64,000 bases of DNA from Symbiodinium sp. CCMP2592 (GCA_905221615.1 CAJNDT010004924.1:124001-188000), one strand, 5' to 3'. Numbered from the stretch's first letter, positions 38,297 through 50,300 are shown. The notes: generated by a model from the sequence alone, not told the origin. Made by a program: numbers and translations.

Positions 38297-39028
38297 TGTA
38301 CCGCCAAATACCGCCAAAACCTGTGATTCTGAGAAATGCACAAATCACAGTGATGCCAGCGCAGTTCGAGCTAAAGAAGGTACGAGGATTGCATTGTCGA
38401 GCTTTAGCCCTCCTGTCGGCGAAGGCGCCGTATTTCGAGGAACTCAGGCGATCTCACGTCCTCCTTTAAAGAACCCTGGAACCCCGAGCAAGTGGATGCG
38501 GTTGTCGCAGTCCCAGCTTGCCTTCCTGACCCCGGCTCTGGCACTCTTTTTCCATGTTCCGGCAGAACGCCCTGCTGAGGTGGCAAGGAGTCCCGAACCC
38601 TAACCTAAGCCCTAAACCCCTTACCCCCCCCTCCCCCCCCCCTCCAAAAAAAAAACAAAAACAAATCCTAAGCCCGAAACCCCAGCAACGAAGGCTGCGA
38701 TGCTCCTTGGGCTCCCACCAAAGGCTCGCCGGTTCGGACCTCAAGGCCTCGGCATTGGAGTTTTTAAAAAAAGACTCGAATTTCCCGAGATGAGGGCTTC
38801 CGGAAGTACAGGGACCCTAATATAGTGCCCTACATATTATTACTATTATGATGACTATTAATATGATTGCTATTATGATTACTATTATTATAAGGCCCAC
38901 CCAAACAAGGGGCTTCCCCGTCTTCAAAGGCCGAGTCTCAAGGCAAAAATAACCTAAACTTCGCTGAGAGTGTCTCACTGCAATCTGGCCGAGTAGCACA
39001 ACAAAGCTGATTGTGAACATATTTCGGC

Positions 39029-39088
39029 ACATATATATATATATATATACATATGTATATATACATATATGTATAAATATAAATATAA

Positions 39089-39140
<52 letters not shown>
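39029..39140. repeat. (TA)n microsatellite
   Basis: About 110 bp of TA with scattered C and G interruptions. Confidence 0.9.
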
Positions 39141-39141
<1 letters not shown>

Positions 39142-39227
39142 TGCACATGGCTTGCAACCTCGCCCATTTCAAGGCACTGCCAGCTCCTCGGCTCCCGACC
39201 CCTGTACCTGCGAGACGGGGTACAGTA

Positions 39228-39318
39228 GAAGCCAGAAAGTTGGAATATCATTATCGCAACCCCTTTAAGGTAAATTATAGGGGATCCTACTATTAATCCA
39301 TATTTCAACTTTCTGGAG
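39228..39318. mobile_element. MITE-like hairpin, family I copy 1
   Basis: CCAGAAAGTTGGAATATCAT pairs with ATATTTCAACTTTCTGG. The second copy is at 63234. Confidence 0.8.
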
Positions 39319-39366
39319 TTCCCTTTATAAGAGTATACGTGCAAACGTAGCAAGGCCAGGTGCTAC

Positions 39367-39457
39367 CTAGAGGCTCCATAGTAGTTCCTTTTTGGCTTTC
39401 ATATTCAGAATCCTATAAGGTAATCCCAAAAAGGAACTACTTTGGGGCCTATGGCTA
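39367..39457. mobile_element. MITE-like hairpin, family H
   Basis: CCATAGTAGTTCCTTTTTGG pairs with CCAAAAAGGAACTACTTTGG, with AATCCTATAAGG in the loop. Confidence 0.82.
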
Positions 39458-40779
39458 GACTGGCGTCCAAGCCCAGTTACTGAAATCACAGCCGAGTGCC
39501 GGCTTAGCCCACCAAGTGCCGCGACCCATGGCCTAGAGTTGCAGTGGGCAACTGCCGAACCCACTCGGTCTCGCCCTCCTACCAACTTTCCCACCACTGC
39601 AAGTCTGGCACGGATTTCATTCATGGATACATCTGGGCAATCTGTAAACATGGGAGTTGCCACGACGGATGCTCCGAAAGTGCGGGAGAGCACCAGAAAC
39701 TTGCAGCTGCATCAGCAGCAAGATCTGCGACGTATTCAATATGTGCTCTGACGCCAGCATCTCTGTCACACGAGTTCAAGGAAAGCTTCCGACGGGACTC
39801 CGGCAAGGATCTTGTATGCATGAGCTGTGCACAGCACCAGCGACTAATGTGCAGCGGGGGCGTACACATAGGCGAAGCCACCATCAGCAAGTAGACTCTC
39901 CTGCAGCACCTGCGAGGAAGCATGCCGGAACTTAGCTTGCTGGAGCTGGGAAACAACAATAATACCTAATAAGAATGAGGCAGGCACGCCGGACCCCCAC
40001 TTCGATTTCATCAAACCGTTCGGGCGTTCCTGCCTCTCGGCCCTCGATGGTCAAACTCCCAGACTCTGTCGCCTTAGTGAGGTGTAAAAAGCTGCTGGAG
40101 GGTTGCTCAGGGATGCTTCCGTGTATGTTTACCTATCTCGAATGTGCCACAGCGTGTATTGTATAGTGTGTTCATAAATTAGCCGAATAATTTGCAGAAA
40201 TAATATACTCATGAAATTAGTACAGCAATACCCCTTTAATATCGCAGCACCCCTTCAAATCAAGAAATGTGTGGAAAGGCCAGAACAAAGTAGATGTCGG
40301 TGCCCAGATGCTCTGCACGTTTCCGGAAAGTAAGTAGGCATGCTTGTGTGTGTGGCGGAGTCATCTTCTCACTGACCGGCAGTGCAGAGACCACTTCAAC
40401 ACTGATAGTGCCAAGTGCTGCCTCATGAGCATCAAAGCAACTCTATACACTGCTGGTATTGTCTGCACCTTGAGGCAAAAGGTGCTAATTAAGCTTCAGT
40501 TGCTGCTGGCGGAACTCAGTTGGTGCGCTGGCGTCGTCTCAATGCTAGTCGTGCATTTGTACGCAGTATCGTTCAACCCTTCGGAGCACCGTTTGGAACA
40601 ATGTTGTTACTAGTGTCTATCAAAGGTACGGTATAGCGAGTGTTCTATACAGGCATATGTACTTTAGTACGAATGACTGTTTTTTGTCACTCGTGCTCGA
40701 CAAAGTATGAATGACTGTTACACAAACACAACTAAACACCAACTATAAGATGAGTAACTACGTATATGAATATATGCAC

Positions 40780-40814
40780 ATTTGTATATATATGTATATA
40801 AACATTATTACATA

Positions 40815-40866
<52 letters not shown>

Positions 40867-40882
40867 TACATATATCAAGGGA
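40780..40882. repeat. (TA)n microsatellite
   Basis: TA-rich tract with ACATATATG interruptions. Confidence 0.9.
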
Positions 40883-40984
40883 GATTGTCATTTGTAAACA
40901 CATATCAATTTTGTACGTAAGCATGGTCATCGCTTTTTGTGCGCTACCGCCTGTGCCGGGATGGCGCGCCGTGCAATCTTCGGT

Positions 40985-42095
40985 TGAATGCACCGCTCCG
41001 GCAAGCATCACGAGCATCAGCCGCCAGCTTGGCGATCCAGCTTGATTTGGCAATGCCACCGCTCCGGCAAGCATCACGAGCATCAGCCGCCCCAGCGATC
41101 CAGCTTGCATTGGCAGGGCCCCCCCTCCGGCAAGCATCACGAACCTCAGCCCCCAACGATCCAGCTTGTATTAGCAAGGCCACAGCTCCGGCAAGCATCA
41201 CGAGCATCAGCCGCCCCAGCGATCCAGCTAGTATTGGCAGGGCCGCTGCTCCGGCAAGCATCACGAGCATCAGCCGCCCCAGCGATCCAGCTTGTCTGGG
41301 AAAGGCCATCGCTCCGGCGAGCATCAGCTGCCCCAGCGTGCCAGCTTGAATTTGGTTCCAGAAATCGAGCTTGTATTGGCAAGGCCACAGCTCCGGCAAG
41401 CCCCAGCGAGCCAGCTTGTATTTGCTCCCAGAAATCGAGCTTGTACTGACAAGGCCACAGCTCCGGCAAGCATCACGAGCATCAGCCGCCCGAGCGATCC
41501 AGCTTATTACCAAGGCCACCGCTCCGGCGAGCATCACGAGCATCAGCCGCTCCAGCGATCCAGCCGGTATTGGCAGGGCCGCCGCTCCGGCAAGCATCAC
41601 GAGCATTAGCCGCCCCGTCCCAGCGATCCAGCTTGTATTGGCAATGCCATCGCTCCGGCAAGCATCACGAGCATCAGCCGCCCCAGCGATCCAGCTCGTA
41701 TTGGCAATGCCACAGCTCCGGCAAGCATCATGGGCATCAGCCGCCCCAGCAATCCAGCTAGTATTGGCAAGGCCACAGCTCCGGCAAGCGAGCATCAGCC
41801 GCCCCAGCGATCCCGCTTGTATTGGCAAGGTCATCGCTCCGGCGAGCATCACGAGCATCAGCTGCCCCAGCGTGCCAGCTTGAATTTGGTTCCAGAAATC
41901 GAGCTTGTATTGGCAAGAGCACAGTTCCGGCAAGCATCACGAGCATCAGCCGCCCGAGCGATCCAGCTTGTATTGCCAAGGCCACCGCTCGGCGAGCATC
42001 ACGAGTATCAGCCGCTCCAGCGACCCAGCTAGTATTGGCAAGGCCACAGCTCCGGCAAGCATCACGAGCATTAGCCGCCCCGACGCACGCGCCCT
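40985..42095. repeat. Satellite block 1, ~63-bp unit
   Basis: About 16-17 diverged copies of a unit containing GCTCCGGCAAGCATCACGAG, CATCAGCCGCCCCAGCGATC and CAGCTTGTATTGGCAAGGCC. Some copies carry an extra AATTTGGTTCCAGAAATCGAG segment. Because 63 is a multiple of three, several frames stay open over long stretches; indels break each of them. Confidence 0.93.
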
Positions 42096-42530
42096 TGTAT
42101 TTGCCCCTCCCTTTCCCTCTCAGCCCTCGTCGGCCCTCCATGTAGCACGCACCCCCGTCCGCCGAACCCAGCTGATGCTGATGATGCACGCCCTTTGGGG
42201 GCTTCCGCAATCCACTCAAAAAATTGGCAAAACATCGCTTCACGCCGGCGGGACGGTTGTGGGCGCCCGCGTGCTGATGATGCTCGCCGGCTGCTGGGGG
42301 CGTGCACGGCGGCCCCGAAACCCGCCATAGCCCGGGGAATGGCTGCAAAACGCGTGCGGGTTCCGAGAGGTCTGTGGCCGAGGGCCCGCGTGGCCCGATG
42401 GAGAAACCAAGGTCCGATGAAGCAGGGTCGGCGGCGTTCGCGGCTTTTTGCTTCGCATAGCTTGAACGGCTCGACCGACCCAAGCTCGGAACTCACAGGA
42501 CGCAAGCGCTCGGGGACCGAGCGCTGCCCG
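42096..42530. other. Unique insertion inside the satellite
   Basis: About 435 bp of non-repeat sequence (from CCCTTGTATTTGCCCCTCCC to GAGCGCTGCCCGATTTGCAA) splits the array. Both strands are open for long stretches with GC-rich composition, but no domain is recognised. Confidence 0.6.
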
Positions 42531-43330
42531 ATTTGCAAGGGCACCGCTCCAGCAAGCATCAGTAGCATCAGCCGCCCCAACGATCCAGCTTGCATTGGCA
42601 ATGCCACCGCTCCGGCAAGCATCACGAACCAGCTTGTATTGGCAAGGCATGGCAAGGCCACTGCTCCGGCAAGCATCATGAGCATCAGCCTTTAGCGATC
42701 TAGCTTGTATTGGCAATGCCACCGCTCCCGGCGAGCATCACGAGCATCAGCCGCCCCAGCGATCCAGCTTGTAATCGCTCCGGCGAGCATCACGAGCATC
42801 AGCCGCCCCAGCGATCCAGCTTGTAATCACTCCGGCGAGCATCACGAGCATCAGCCGGCCCAGCGAAACAGCTTGTAATCGCTCCGGCGAGCATCACGAG
42901 CATCAGCCGCCCCAGCGATCCAGCTTGTAATCGCTCCGGCGAGCATCACGAGCATCAGCTGCCCCAGCGATCCAGCTTGTAATCGCTCCGGCGAGCATCA
43001 CGAGCATCAGCCGCCCCAGCGATCCAGCTTGTAATCGCTCCGGCGAGCATCACGAGCATCAGCCGCCCCAGCGATCCAGCTTGTAATCGCTCCGGCGGGC
43101 ATCACGAGCATCAGCCGCCCCAGCGATCCAGCTTGTAATCGCTCCGGCGAGCATCACGAGCATCAGCCGCCCCAGCGATCCAGCTTGTAATCGCTCCGGC
43201 GAGCATCACGAGCATCAGCCGCCCCAGCGATCCAGCTTGTAATCGCTCCGGCGAGCATCACGAGCATCAGCTGCCCCAGCGATCCAGCTCGGCGACGGCT
43301 TGATTTGGCAATGCCACCGCTCCGGCTTTC
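42531..43330. repeat. Satellite block 1 continued, including a 52-bp subarray
   Basis: From 42531 the 63-bp-type unit resumes. From 42772 to 43291 there are ten head-to-tail copies of a 52-bp derivative (TAATCGCTCCGGCGAGCATC...CAGCTTG) that are almost identical. The TATTGGCAAGGCC part has been lost. 52 is not a multiple of three, so the subarray is noncoding. Confidence 0.93.
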
Positions 43331-43693
43331 AGGTTTGGGGTTTAAGGGTTTGGGGTTCCTCGACGGGTTCTGTAAAGGCTGATTAGCCTGCGGTTTAGGA
43401 TTTTAGCTAGGGCGTTTATATCTGTTCAGTATGGTTCGACGGTGATATAGGGGGGGCGGTGATATAGGGGGGTTGCAGGGATTGTAGAAACACATAAACT
43501 TTAATGACTTCGCAACAAGCGGTTTTTGGAGCAGCACAGGCAGTGCGCGAAGTAGTGGTTGCCTCCAGCAGAGTGTGCAACCTCTCACAGTGCCCAGATG
43601 CATGGAAAAAGGGTGGCATTAGCACCGAAGACCTTGCACTTGTCCGCATTGCATTGCAGCAAAGGACTCACAAACTCCGACTGCTGCGCCGCA

Positions 43694-45130
43694 TCACAGA
43701 TACTTTCTTCTTTTGTTCTTGTCTGTGCTAGACTCCTGCAAAAGGCGTGCAACCTCCAGCTGCCCTGCCTCAGCTGCAATGAACAAAGGGGTGGCGCCGT
43801 CCTGCCTGGCCTTGTCCTTGTCTGCATTGCTCTCCAGCAAAAGGCGTGCAATCTCCAGCTGCCCCTGCTGAGCCGCAATGAACAACGGGGTGGGGCCATC
43901 CTGCATGGCCTTGTCCTTGTCTGCATTGCTCTCCAGCAAAAGGCGTGCAACCTCGAGCTGCCCCTCCTGAGCCGCAATGAACAACGGGGTGCCGCCATCC
44001 GGCATGGCCTGGTCCTTGTCTGCATTGCTCTCCAGCAAAAGGCGTGCAATCTCCAGCTGTCCCTGATGAGCTGCAATGAACACAGGGGTGGCGCCATCCT
44101 GCGTGGCCTTGTCTTTGTCTGCATTGGCCTCCAGCAAAAGGCGTGCAACCTCGAGCTGCCCCTCCTGAGCCGCAATGAACAACGGGGTGCCGCTATCCTG
44201 CGTGGCCTTGTCCTTGTCTGCATTGCTCTCCAGCAAAAGGCGTGCAATCTCCAGCTGTCCCTGATGAGCTGCAGCGAACAACGGGGTGGCGGCATCCTGC
44301 CTGGCCTTGTCCGTGTCTGCATTGCTCTCCAGCAAAATGCGTGCGAATTCCAGCCTCCCCTTTTGAGCTGCAATGAACAAAGGGGTGGCGCCGTCCTGCC
44401 TGGCCTTGTCCTTGTCTGCATTGCTCTCCAGCAAAAGGCGTGCAATCTCCAGCTGCCCTGCCTCAGCTGCAATGAACAAAGGGGTGGCGCCGTCCTGCCT
44501 GGCCTTGTCCTTGTCTGCATTGCTCTCCAGCAAAAGGCGTGCAATCTCCAGCTGCCCCTGCTGAGCCGCAATGAACAACGGGGTGGGGCCATCCTGCATG
44601 GCCTTGTCCTTGTCTGCATTGCTCTCCAGCAAAAGGCGTGCAACCTCCAAGTGCCCGAACGCAGCTGCAATGAACAAAGGGGTAGCGCCATCCTGCATTG
44701 CCTTGTCCTTGTCCGCGTCGGCCTCCAGCAAAAGGCGTACAACCTCGGTTTGGCCGTGCTCGGACGCCTCGAAGAGAGGGGCCGGATCGCCCAAATCTGG
44801 GTCTTGCGGCCTTTGTAGAAAGGTCTCCACTTCTGCTGACAGGCCAATTCTAGCTGCATCCCGAAGTGCTGTCACTTGAGGGTCCGATGGTGGGCAAAAG
44901 CTTAGAAGTACGACCTGAGCTTCGCCAGGTCTCAGGGTGCCATCGTCATCTAGAACCACCTTGTCATCCAAGAATACCAGCCTTTGTCTGAATCTTGACA
45001 CACCACAAACTCTGTGCAAGTGTTGCTTCAGTGCCCGGACGGGATGCATGCCGGCAGGCTGCATCTCGAGAAAGCTGGCCAGGTCAAGGGCAACGAGTTC
45101 TTCAGCCGACACGGTCTGAATGCGCAGCAT
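43694..45130 (-). CDS. Ubiquitin-like / ankyrin-repeat protein (478 aa)
   Basis: Start chosen at ATG 45130; the frame continues 66 codons upstream without features. Residues 1-83 (MLRIQTVSAEEL...VRALKQHLHRVCG...RFRQRLVF...VVLLSF) look like a ubiquitin-like fold domain. A short helix region follows, then 11 ankyrin repeats of 33 residues with the consensus DGATPLFIAAQQGQLEIARLLLESNADKDKA split across repeats. The repeats are nearly identical at DNA level (99-bp units), and the frame stays open to TAG at 43694, which supports selection for the frame despite recent expansion. The last repeat ends with a basic tail (TDKNKRRKYL). Ankyrin proteins bind other proteins; the partner is unknown. No intron or SL relict seen. 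Satellite blocks lie about 360 nt downstream and 570 nt upstream. Repeat number could differ between alleles. Confidence 0.82.
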   Translation of the reverse strand: MLRIQTVSAEELVALDLASFLEMQPAGMHPVRALKQHLHRVCGVSRFRQRLVFLDDKVVLDDDGTLRPGEAQVVLLSFCPPSDPQVTALRDAARIGLSAEVETFLQRPQDPDLGDPAPLFEASEHGQTEVVRLLLEADADKDKAMQDGATPLFIAAAFGHLEVARLLLESNADKDKAMQDGPTPLFIAAQQGQLEIARLLLESNADKDKARQDGATPLFIAAEAGQLEIARLLLESNADKDKARQDGATPLFIAAQKGRLEFARILLESNADTDKARQDAATPLFAAAHQGQLEIARLLLESNADKDKATQDSGTPLFIAAQEGQLEVARLLLEANADKDKATQDGATPVFIAAHQGQLEIARLLLESNADKDQAMPDGGTPLFIAAQEGQLEVARLLLESNADKDKAMQDGPTPLFIAAQQGQLEIARLLLESNADKDKARQDGATPLFIAAEAGQLEVARLLQESSTDKNKRRKYL

Positions 45131-45311
45131 GGCAGGTGCTAAGCCGAAGAGAGGTGGACTCCAAAGAACAAGCTTCGCTACATGTGCTCGGTTCTTCAAA
45201 ACAGGCTTGGGCTGTTGATCCGCGTGCTGCGTCAATAGATGTTGCGTCGTAGATTTTGTAGCCAGGGGTTGAGAGTTTTTTTGAGGACTTTTTTCCAGCT
45301 GCAGTACAGTT

Positions 45312-45600
45312 GAGAGTTTAGGGGTCAAGGCTTAGGGTCGAGGGTTTAGGGCTCAGGGCTTTAAGGCTGAAGCTGAGAAGGTTAAAGGTTTAGGATTTGG
45401 GGTTTGGGGTGAGGGGCTGCGACGGCCAACAATTACAAAGACGAACACCACCTCTACCTCTGTGTTGCTCATGAGCCCTACACTTCAATGACTAAACCCC
45501 AAGCCCCAAAACCCAAATCCTTACACAACTAAACCCTAAAAACAAGTCCCCACTCCCCAAGCCCTAAACACTAATCTCTACTTTCAGGCCTCGAAAACAC
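45312..45600. repeat. Telomere-like units, both orientations
   Basis: GTTTAGGG-type units at 45315-45410 and CCCTAAA/CCCCAAG-type units at 45490-45570, facing each other. Confidence 0.65.
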
Positions 45601-45629
45601 CAAACCCCACAGCAACTAGAACCCTACCA

Positions 45630-45702
45630 TAGGGGCCTTCATAACTAGAATGGGGTTTTGGGGCCCATTATACTATTATATTGAGGAACCCCAAAAAACA
45701 GT
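45630..45702. mobile_element. Family B element cut by satellite block 2
   Basis: ATAGGGGCCTTCATAACTAG, then GGGGTTTTGGGGCCCATTAT and GAGGAACCCC. The right arm is missing and satellite begins immediately (GCCAGCTTGTATTGG). Confidence 0.72.
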
Positions 45703-46225
45703 ATGCCAGCTTGTATTGGCAAGGCCACCGCTCAGGCAAGCATCACGACCATCAGCCGCCCCAGCGATCTGGCTTGTATTGGCAATGCCACCGCTTCGGC
45801 AAGCATCACAAGCATCAGCCGCCCCAGCGATCCAGCTTGTATTGGCACGGCCGCCGCTCCGGCAAGCATCACGAGCACCAGCCGCCCCAGCGATCCAGCA
45901 TGTGTTGGCAAGGCCACCGCTTCTGCAAGCATCACTATAGCATCAGCCGCCCCAACGATCCAGCTTGTATTGACAAGGCCACCGCTCAGGCAAGCATCAT
46001 GTGCATCAGCCGCCCCGGCGATCTAGCTTGTATTGGCAATGCCACCGCTCCCGGCGAGCATCACGAGCATCAGCCGCCCCAGCGATCCAGCTTGTATTGG
46101 CAAGCCTACCGCTCCGGCAAGCATCACGAGCATCAGCCGCCACAGCGATCTAGCTTGCTTGTACCGCTTCCAGAGATCGGGCTTGTATTGACAAGGCCAC
46201 AGCTCCAGCAAGCATAACGAGCATC
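45703..46225. repeat. Satellite block 2, ~63-bp unit
   Basis: About eight diverged copies of the same unit as block 1, same orientation. It sits upstream of the ankyrin gene. Confidence 0.92.
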
Positions 46226-46918
46226 AAGTCTGTGATACGTTGCCAGTGCCGAGAACACTTGTAAGAAGCTATGCCGAATGCTTCAATCCTCCCAAAAAAC
46301 CCTTGAACCTCTAAACCCTCAGCACTGCGGCAATCTAGACCCAAAACACTCAACCCTGAGAGAGTGAGCTCTACTCAGCTCCCGGCACCCCAAAGCCATG
46401 CCATCTGCCACGTCACCGACTTCTCTGGCAATCGCTAAGAGATGGTATATGCAGTTAGGGGTGTAGGGCTTAACAATTGCGGAAGCGGCCACTTCATTCT
46501 ACTTCGGGATGCATGAGAGGGTTGGAAATCTTGCTAAAGGCTCAAATTGCCAGCAACGGCATTGCTATTACCATTGCTGCTAGAAACCATGATTATTACT
46601 AAGACCAATTATTGTTCCTCTTCTTTTGCTTAGCATTATCATGGCTATCATTAGAACAATTCGTAGGGAGCACTGCATGGAAGGGCAAAAAGCGAGGGTT
46701 CTACTACCAGCAGGACACCCTTGTCCTTTTAGAAATAATAGACAGAGCCCTATACCTAATCCCTTAGTAGGAATTATTTAAGAAGGTCTATTAGCCGGTC
46801 TGTTTATTCTTTTGGGGGAACCATGAAAAAGGACAAGGCTGCTCAGCGGGAGCCAGGAAAACGAAGCGAGGATCCCATCATTTGGGCCGGCTTTCAGCTC
46901 TATCTTTGCAGAGGTTCA
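46226..46918. other. No gene recognised
   Basis: Nothing beyond short CCCTAAACCCTCA units at about 46300. A weak TAATAGACAGAGCC/AAGGTCTATTA foldback lies at 46736-46796. Confidence 0.4.
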
Positions 46919-46920
46919 CT

Positions 46921-47340
46921 GGGTTGGCCTTTAAACACCCTGAAAAATATTTATATATAGGGTCCCTTATAAACCCCAATAAGGACAATAACAAATGTCC
47001 CCAAATCCAACCTAGTTCAGATGTGAATCCGGAAGTGAACCAACCTAGACCCTCCATCTACCCTCTATTAGCCCTTATTTGGGACCATATACCCCTATTT
47101 GAGGCTACAAGGAGGATCCTGGAACCCAGAGGGTCCAAGTGCCCAAATAGTAGGGTTTTAGATCTCAAAATCCATACTCTGAATCTAGGTTGGATTTTGG
47201 GACATTTTTTATTTTCCTTATTTGGGTTTATAAGGGGCCCTATATATAAATATTTTTCAGGGTGTTTGAAGGCCAACCCAGGAATGGCTTCTGGACCTTG
47301 AAACCCTACTACTTGGGTACTTGGACCCTTAGGGGAAGTG
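46921..47340. mobile_element. Large nested foldback element
   Basis: Left arm GGGTTGGCCTTTAAACACCC and onward (46921-47047) pairs with the right arm ending GGGTGTTTGAAGGCCAACCC (47150-47279). A second pair joins the interior GGGTCCAAGTGCCC...AGTAGGGTTTTAG (47128-47162) to the outside sequence CCCTACTACTTGGGTACTTGGACCC (47303-47331). Noncoding. Confidence 0.75.
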
Positions 47341-47345
47341 AACCA

Positions 47346-50300
47346 AGTCGCTAGAAGCTGCCGCTCCTGCATCACCATTTATCGAAGAGCCGAGGCCGCC
47401 CCTCAAAAAACGCATGTTGGGGCTTCCGGAAAGAGGGGGCCCTACTATAGTTCCCTAAATAGTAGGCTCCTTATTCTGGGTAGATAGCTCTTTGCAAAAT
47501 CTGTGCTGCCTCCCCCCCCCCCCCCCAGAGACTCACAACCGAAACCTTCGAAGAGCAAGTTCGGTTTTTCCCTTCAAGCACCTGGTGACAGCAACTTTTC
47601 TGCAACCGTCACCGGGCCGGCACGTTTGAGAATCCTCTCCTCTGAGTCTGAGATGGCCTCGGGCGAGAGTCCAAGTAGCTCTGCAACCTACTGCACATCT
47701 GGAGCAGGAGCCGTTGCAACCTGGCAAGCTCGAGTGCCTGTCAGCAAGGCTACCGCTAGCATAGCCATCGTGGCAGTGCTTTACTTCCTGGGTCCTCAGT
47801 GTGGGGCCAATAGGCGAAGCCTTGAGCCTTGTTGCCAGGCAAGCAAAATACCCGGCCGCGAACAAAACAGCTTACAAACACTTCAAGACTTTACATGCAT
47901 GTCCGTCGGAACACCCGGAAGTTGCACAGGTGCCCAGGACAGGAAACCACCTGCGCATTGCAAAAACGCGGCCTTCGAAGGTGGGACTTACGTAACACCG
48001 AAACACATGCAAACAAACGAGCGGAACAAGGGACTGCATCGTATCAGACTCATGTAAACTCGGCTGCATGACGTGATTACAAGGCCTCGCACTTCGTTTG
48101 ACAGGATAGAACAGATTGTTGTTGTTCCTGCTTCGCCAGCGTATTCTTACTTGCACCCTCGAAACAGCCATGAGCAACATGTCTCAGATGTGGGGTCTCA
48201 CATCTATCAAGTTGAAACGGCACAGGTAGTAACATTAGGTGCATGCGCAAATGAGCTTGGGCTGGGCAGCAGGACATGAGCGGTCGTTCAGGCACTGGGG
48301 GTAGTGGGGCCTGCAAACGGGATGCCGCAATGCTGCGAACCTTGCTGATATGGGTGTGGGCCTCATTTGACGGAGACTTTCTCCGGCGGTGGATTGCCTA
48401 TGCCGAAGGTTGCATGTCAGTTCAAAAACAACCCAATTGGGCATGTCTCCAGTACTGCCAGCACCAAGCTCATCTGAAACGATGCACAGGTAGCAGGTAT
48501 CGAGCTGCAGAACTTCAGCGCTTGCATGCGCGGCCGTAGCTGGAACATTGAAATTGGTGTAGTGGCTCCACGCATCTGAGCACGAATATCCTGAGACAGT
48601 TGAGGCGCACGGTGCTAGCCCGTCTAGCCCAAGCATACTCCGATGGATAAGCCCCTTGATCGCTGAGTACCTAGTCGAAAGGACTTGAAGGAAATTGCGT
48701 GGCCTGTCTTTCGTCTCGCTTCTGTGGGCTTGGAAGTGTTATCCGATATCCCCCCAGTTTCTCTACTGCTCTCTTCCGTCCTGGAGTCTTGTGTTTTTCA
48801 TCGACATCCTGGGAGTAGTGTGGAGCCATTACATGTGGTTCCAGCTGCTGTAGGCCACTGTAGGCCCAGCGGCGAGGTCCCTTCGGCACGCGCTTCTTCG
48901 TGCCGGGAGCTGCTCCCACGACAGGGAGCAGGTCACACAGTTGGACTCTTGGCGTACCTAGGAGATGTGTTGGGGGAGCCCAAATGGCCGAGACATGAGC
49001 GCCTTCGTCCAATGTGTTCACAGCTTCAAACTGATACATCCAAATGAACTCTGGATTCTGTCTACCGAGGAGAAGAATGCTTGGGGGCTTGCCCCCTTAC
49101 AACGAAAGACTTCTTCCACACTCCGCACGACACACGATTCTGACAAACCTCCTGTCGGGCGCGGTGGAAATTCAACACAGAAAGACCACACTTGACTGCA
49201 CCGTGCTTACCGGAGTGCTACAGTTTGCATGCCGTGGAGTGGCGAGAGACAGCCTGAGTCTTAGCCAAAAAGCTCAAGCATTCATTCCCCCTGTAATATG
49301 CCGCTTTGGCGTGTAAAAATAGGGCAAGCCGATGAGCATCAGCCTCGTGATGGCTCATCATGGTCCCGCACAAGGATCGCTAACAAGCCCTGGAGGGATG
49401 TCGTCTGTGATGTGGCCTCTGGCGCTAGCAGCATTGGCGTCTTCACGTTTCTTTAAAGAGCCGTACATCTCTGAAGCCCAGAGACTACTTAGGCCGCGAA
49501 GTGAAATGAAAGCAAGTGCGTGGTGGGCTTGGGGACTTCAGTGAAATCGCCTCAAGGGCAATGGTCAGGGTATGTAAATCGATCTGCCGCATCGTGCGAA
49601 GAGGCAGAAGTTTGAGGTACAGATGCCCTGGACTATCCAAGGCTGTCTAAGCCGAGCCACGAGCCCGGATTTAGCCTGCATGAGAAGTGTCACAGGTGTG
49701 TCAGAAACCGCTCTTTGTCAACAATCACTAGTCCACGAGCATGTTAGATAAATGAAACCTCAAACTTCGCCGGGTCGACGCAAGAGGAGCCCATCAGCTC
49801 CGCTTCGTCTTCTCCCATGGAGTTTTAAACGCCAGCACGCTCAGTCCAAGCGTCACCTGGCTGGACTTGAAGCATCACAAACCACAGGCAGGTAAGTCAC
49901 AGCAGAGCAAATCTACAGGGCACCCCTCGGCACAAACCTCTCACACACATGCTAGGCGCAGATTGCTGGCCTGTGCGATCAAGCCAAAAGCTGCCTCACA
50001 GCGACTTTGGGATTTTCGTGGGACATGGAAATCGTCGGATTTCGACTCTCGCGCTGAAAGCAAGAAAGGCCCCAGGCAGCAAGGGTGCACTACATGATCG
50101 GGTCCCGGGTTCAGGATTGTCACATCATGTCAGACTCATGCCGTGTTGCAGTTGAGATGGCCAGGGACCCAATACGAACATGCTTAGGGCAAAGGACGAT
50201 GATGTACTATAGGCAACCTGGTCGATCTAGCCGGGCTGCTATGTGATCAGGGACTTTCTTTATCTCCCTACTCTAGTACGACGTTGCAAGAACGTGCTCT

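Noticed and set aside
40944-42695. Open frames of 100-330 codons in the 63-bp satellite
   Set aside because: Open in many frames on both strands because of unit length; broken by indels; no start context, no ends. Treated as satellite.
42772-43291. Regular 52-bp repeats resembling a CRISPR array
   Set aside because: The units are directly adjacent without unique spacers and belong to a satellite in a eukaryotic genome.
43559-44859. Long open frames opposite and out of frame with the ankyrin gene (about 420 codons on both strands)
   Set aside because: 99-bp units are divisible by three, so any frame without a stop in one unit stays open throughout. The translated units (CIALQQKACNLQL and similar) have no protein logic, while the chosen frame is a textbook ankyrin array.
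47579-47768. Minus-strand frame with a signal-like start (MAMLAVALLTGTRACQVATA) and a helical continuation
   Set aside because: A TAG splits it after about 26 codons and no convincing splice pair is visible. It may be an exon, but the evidence is too thin to list.
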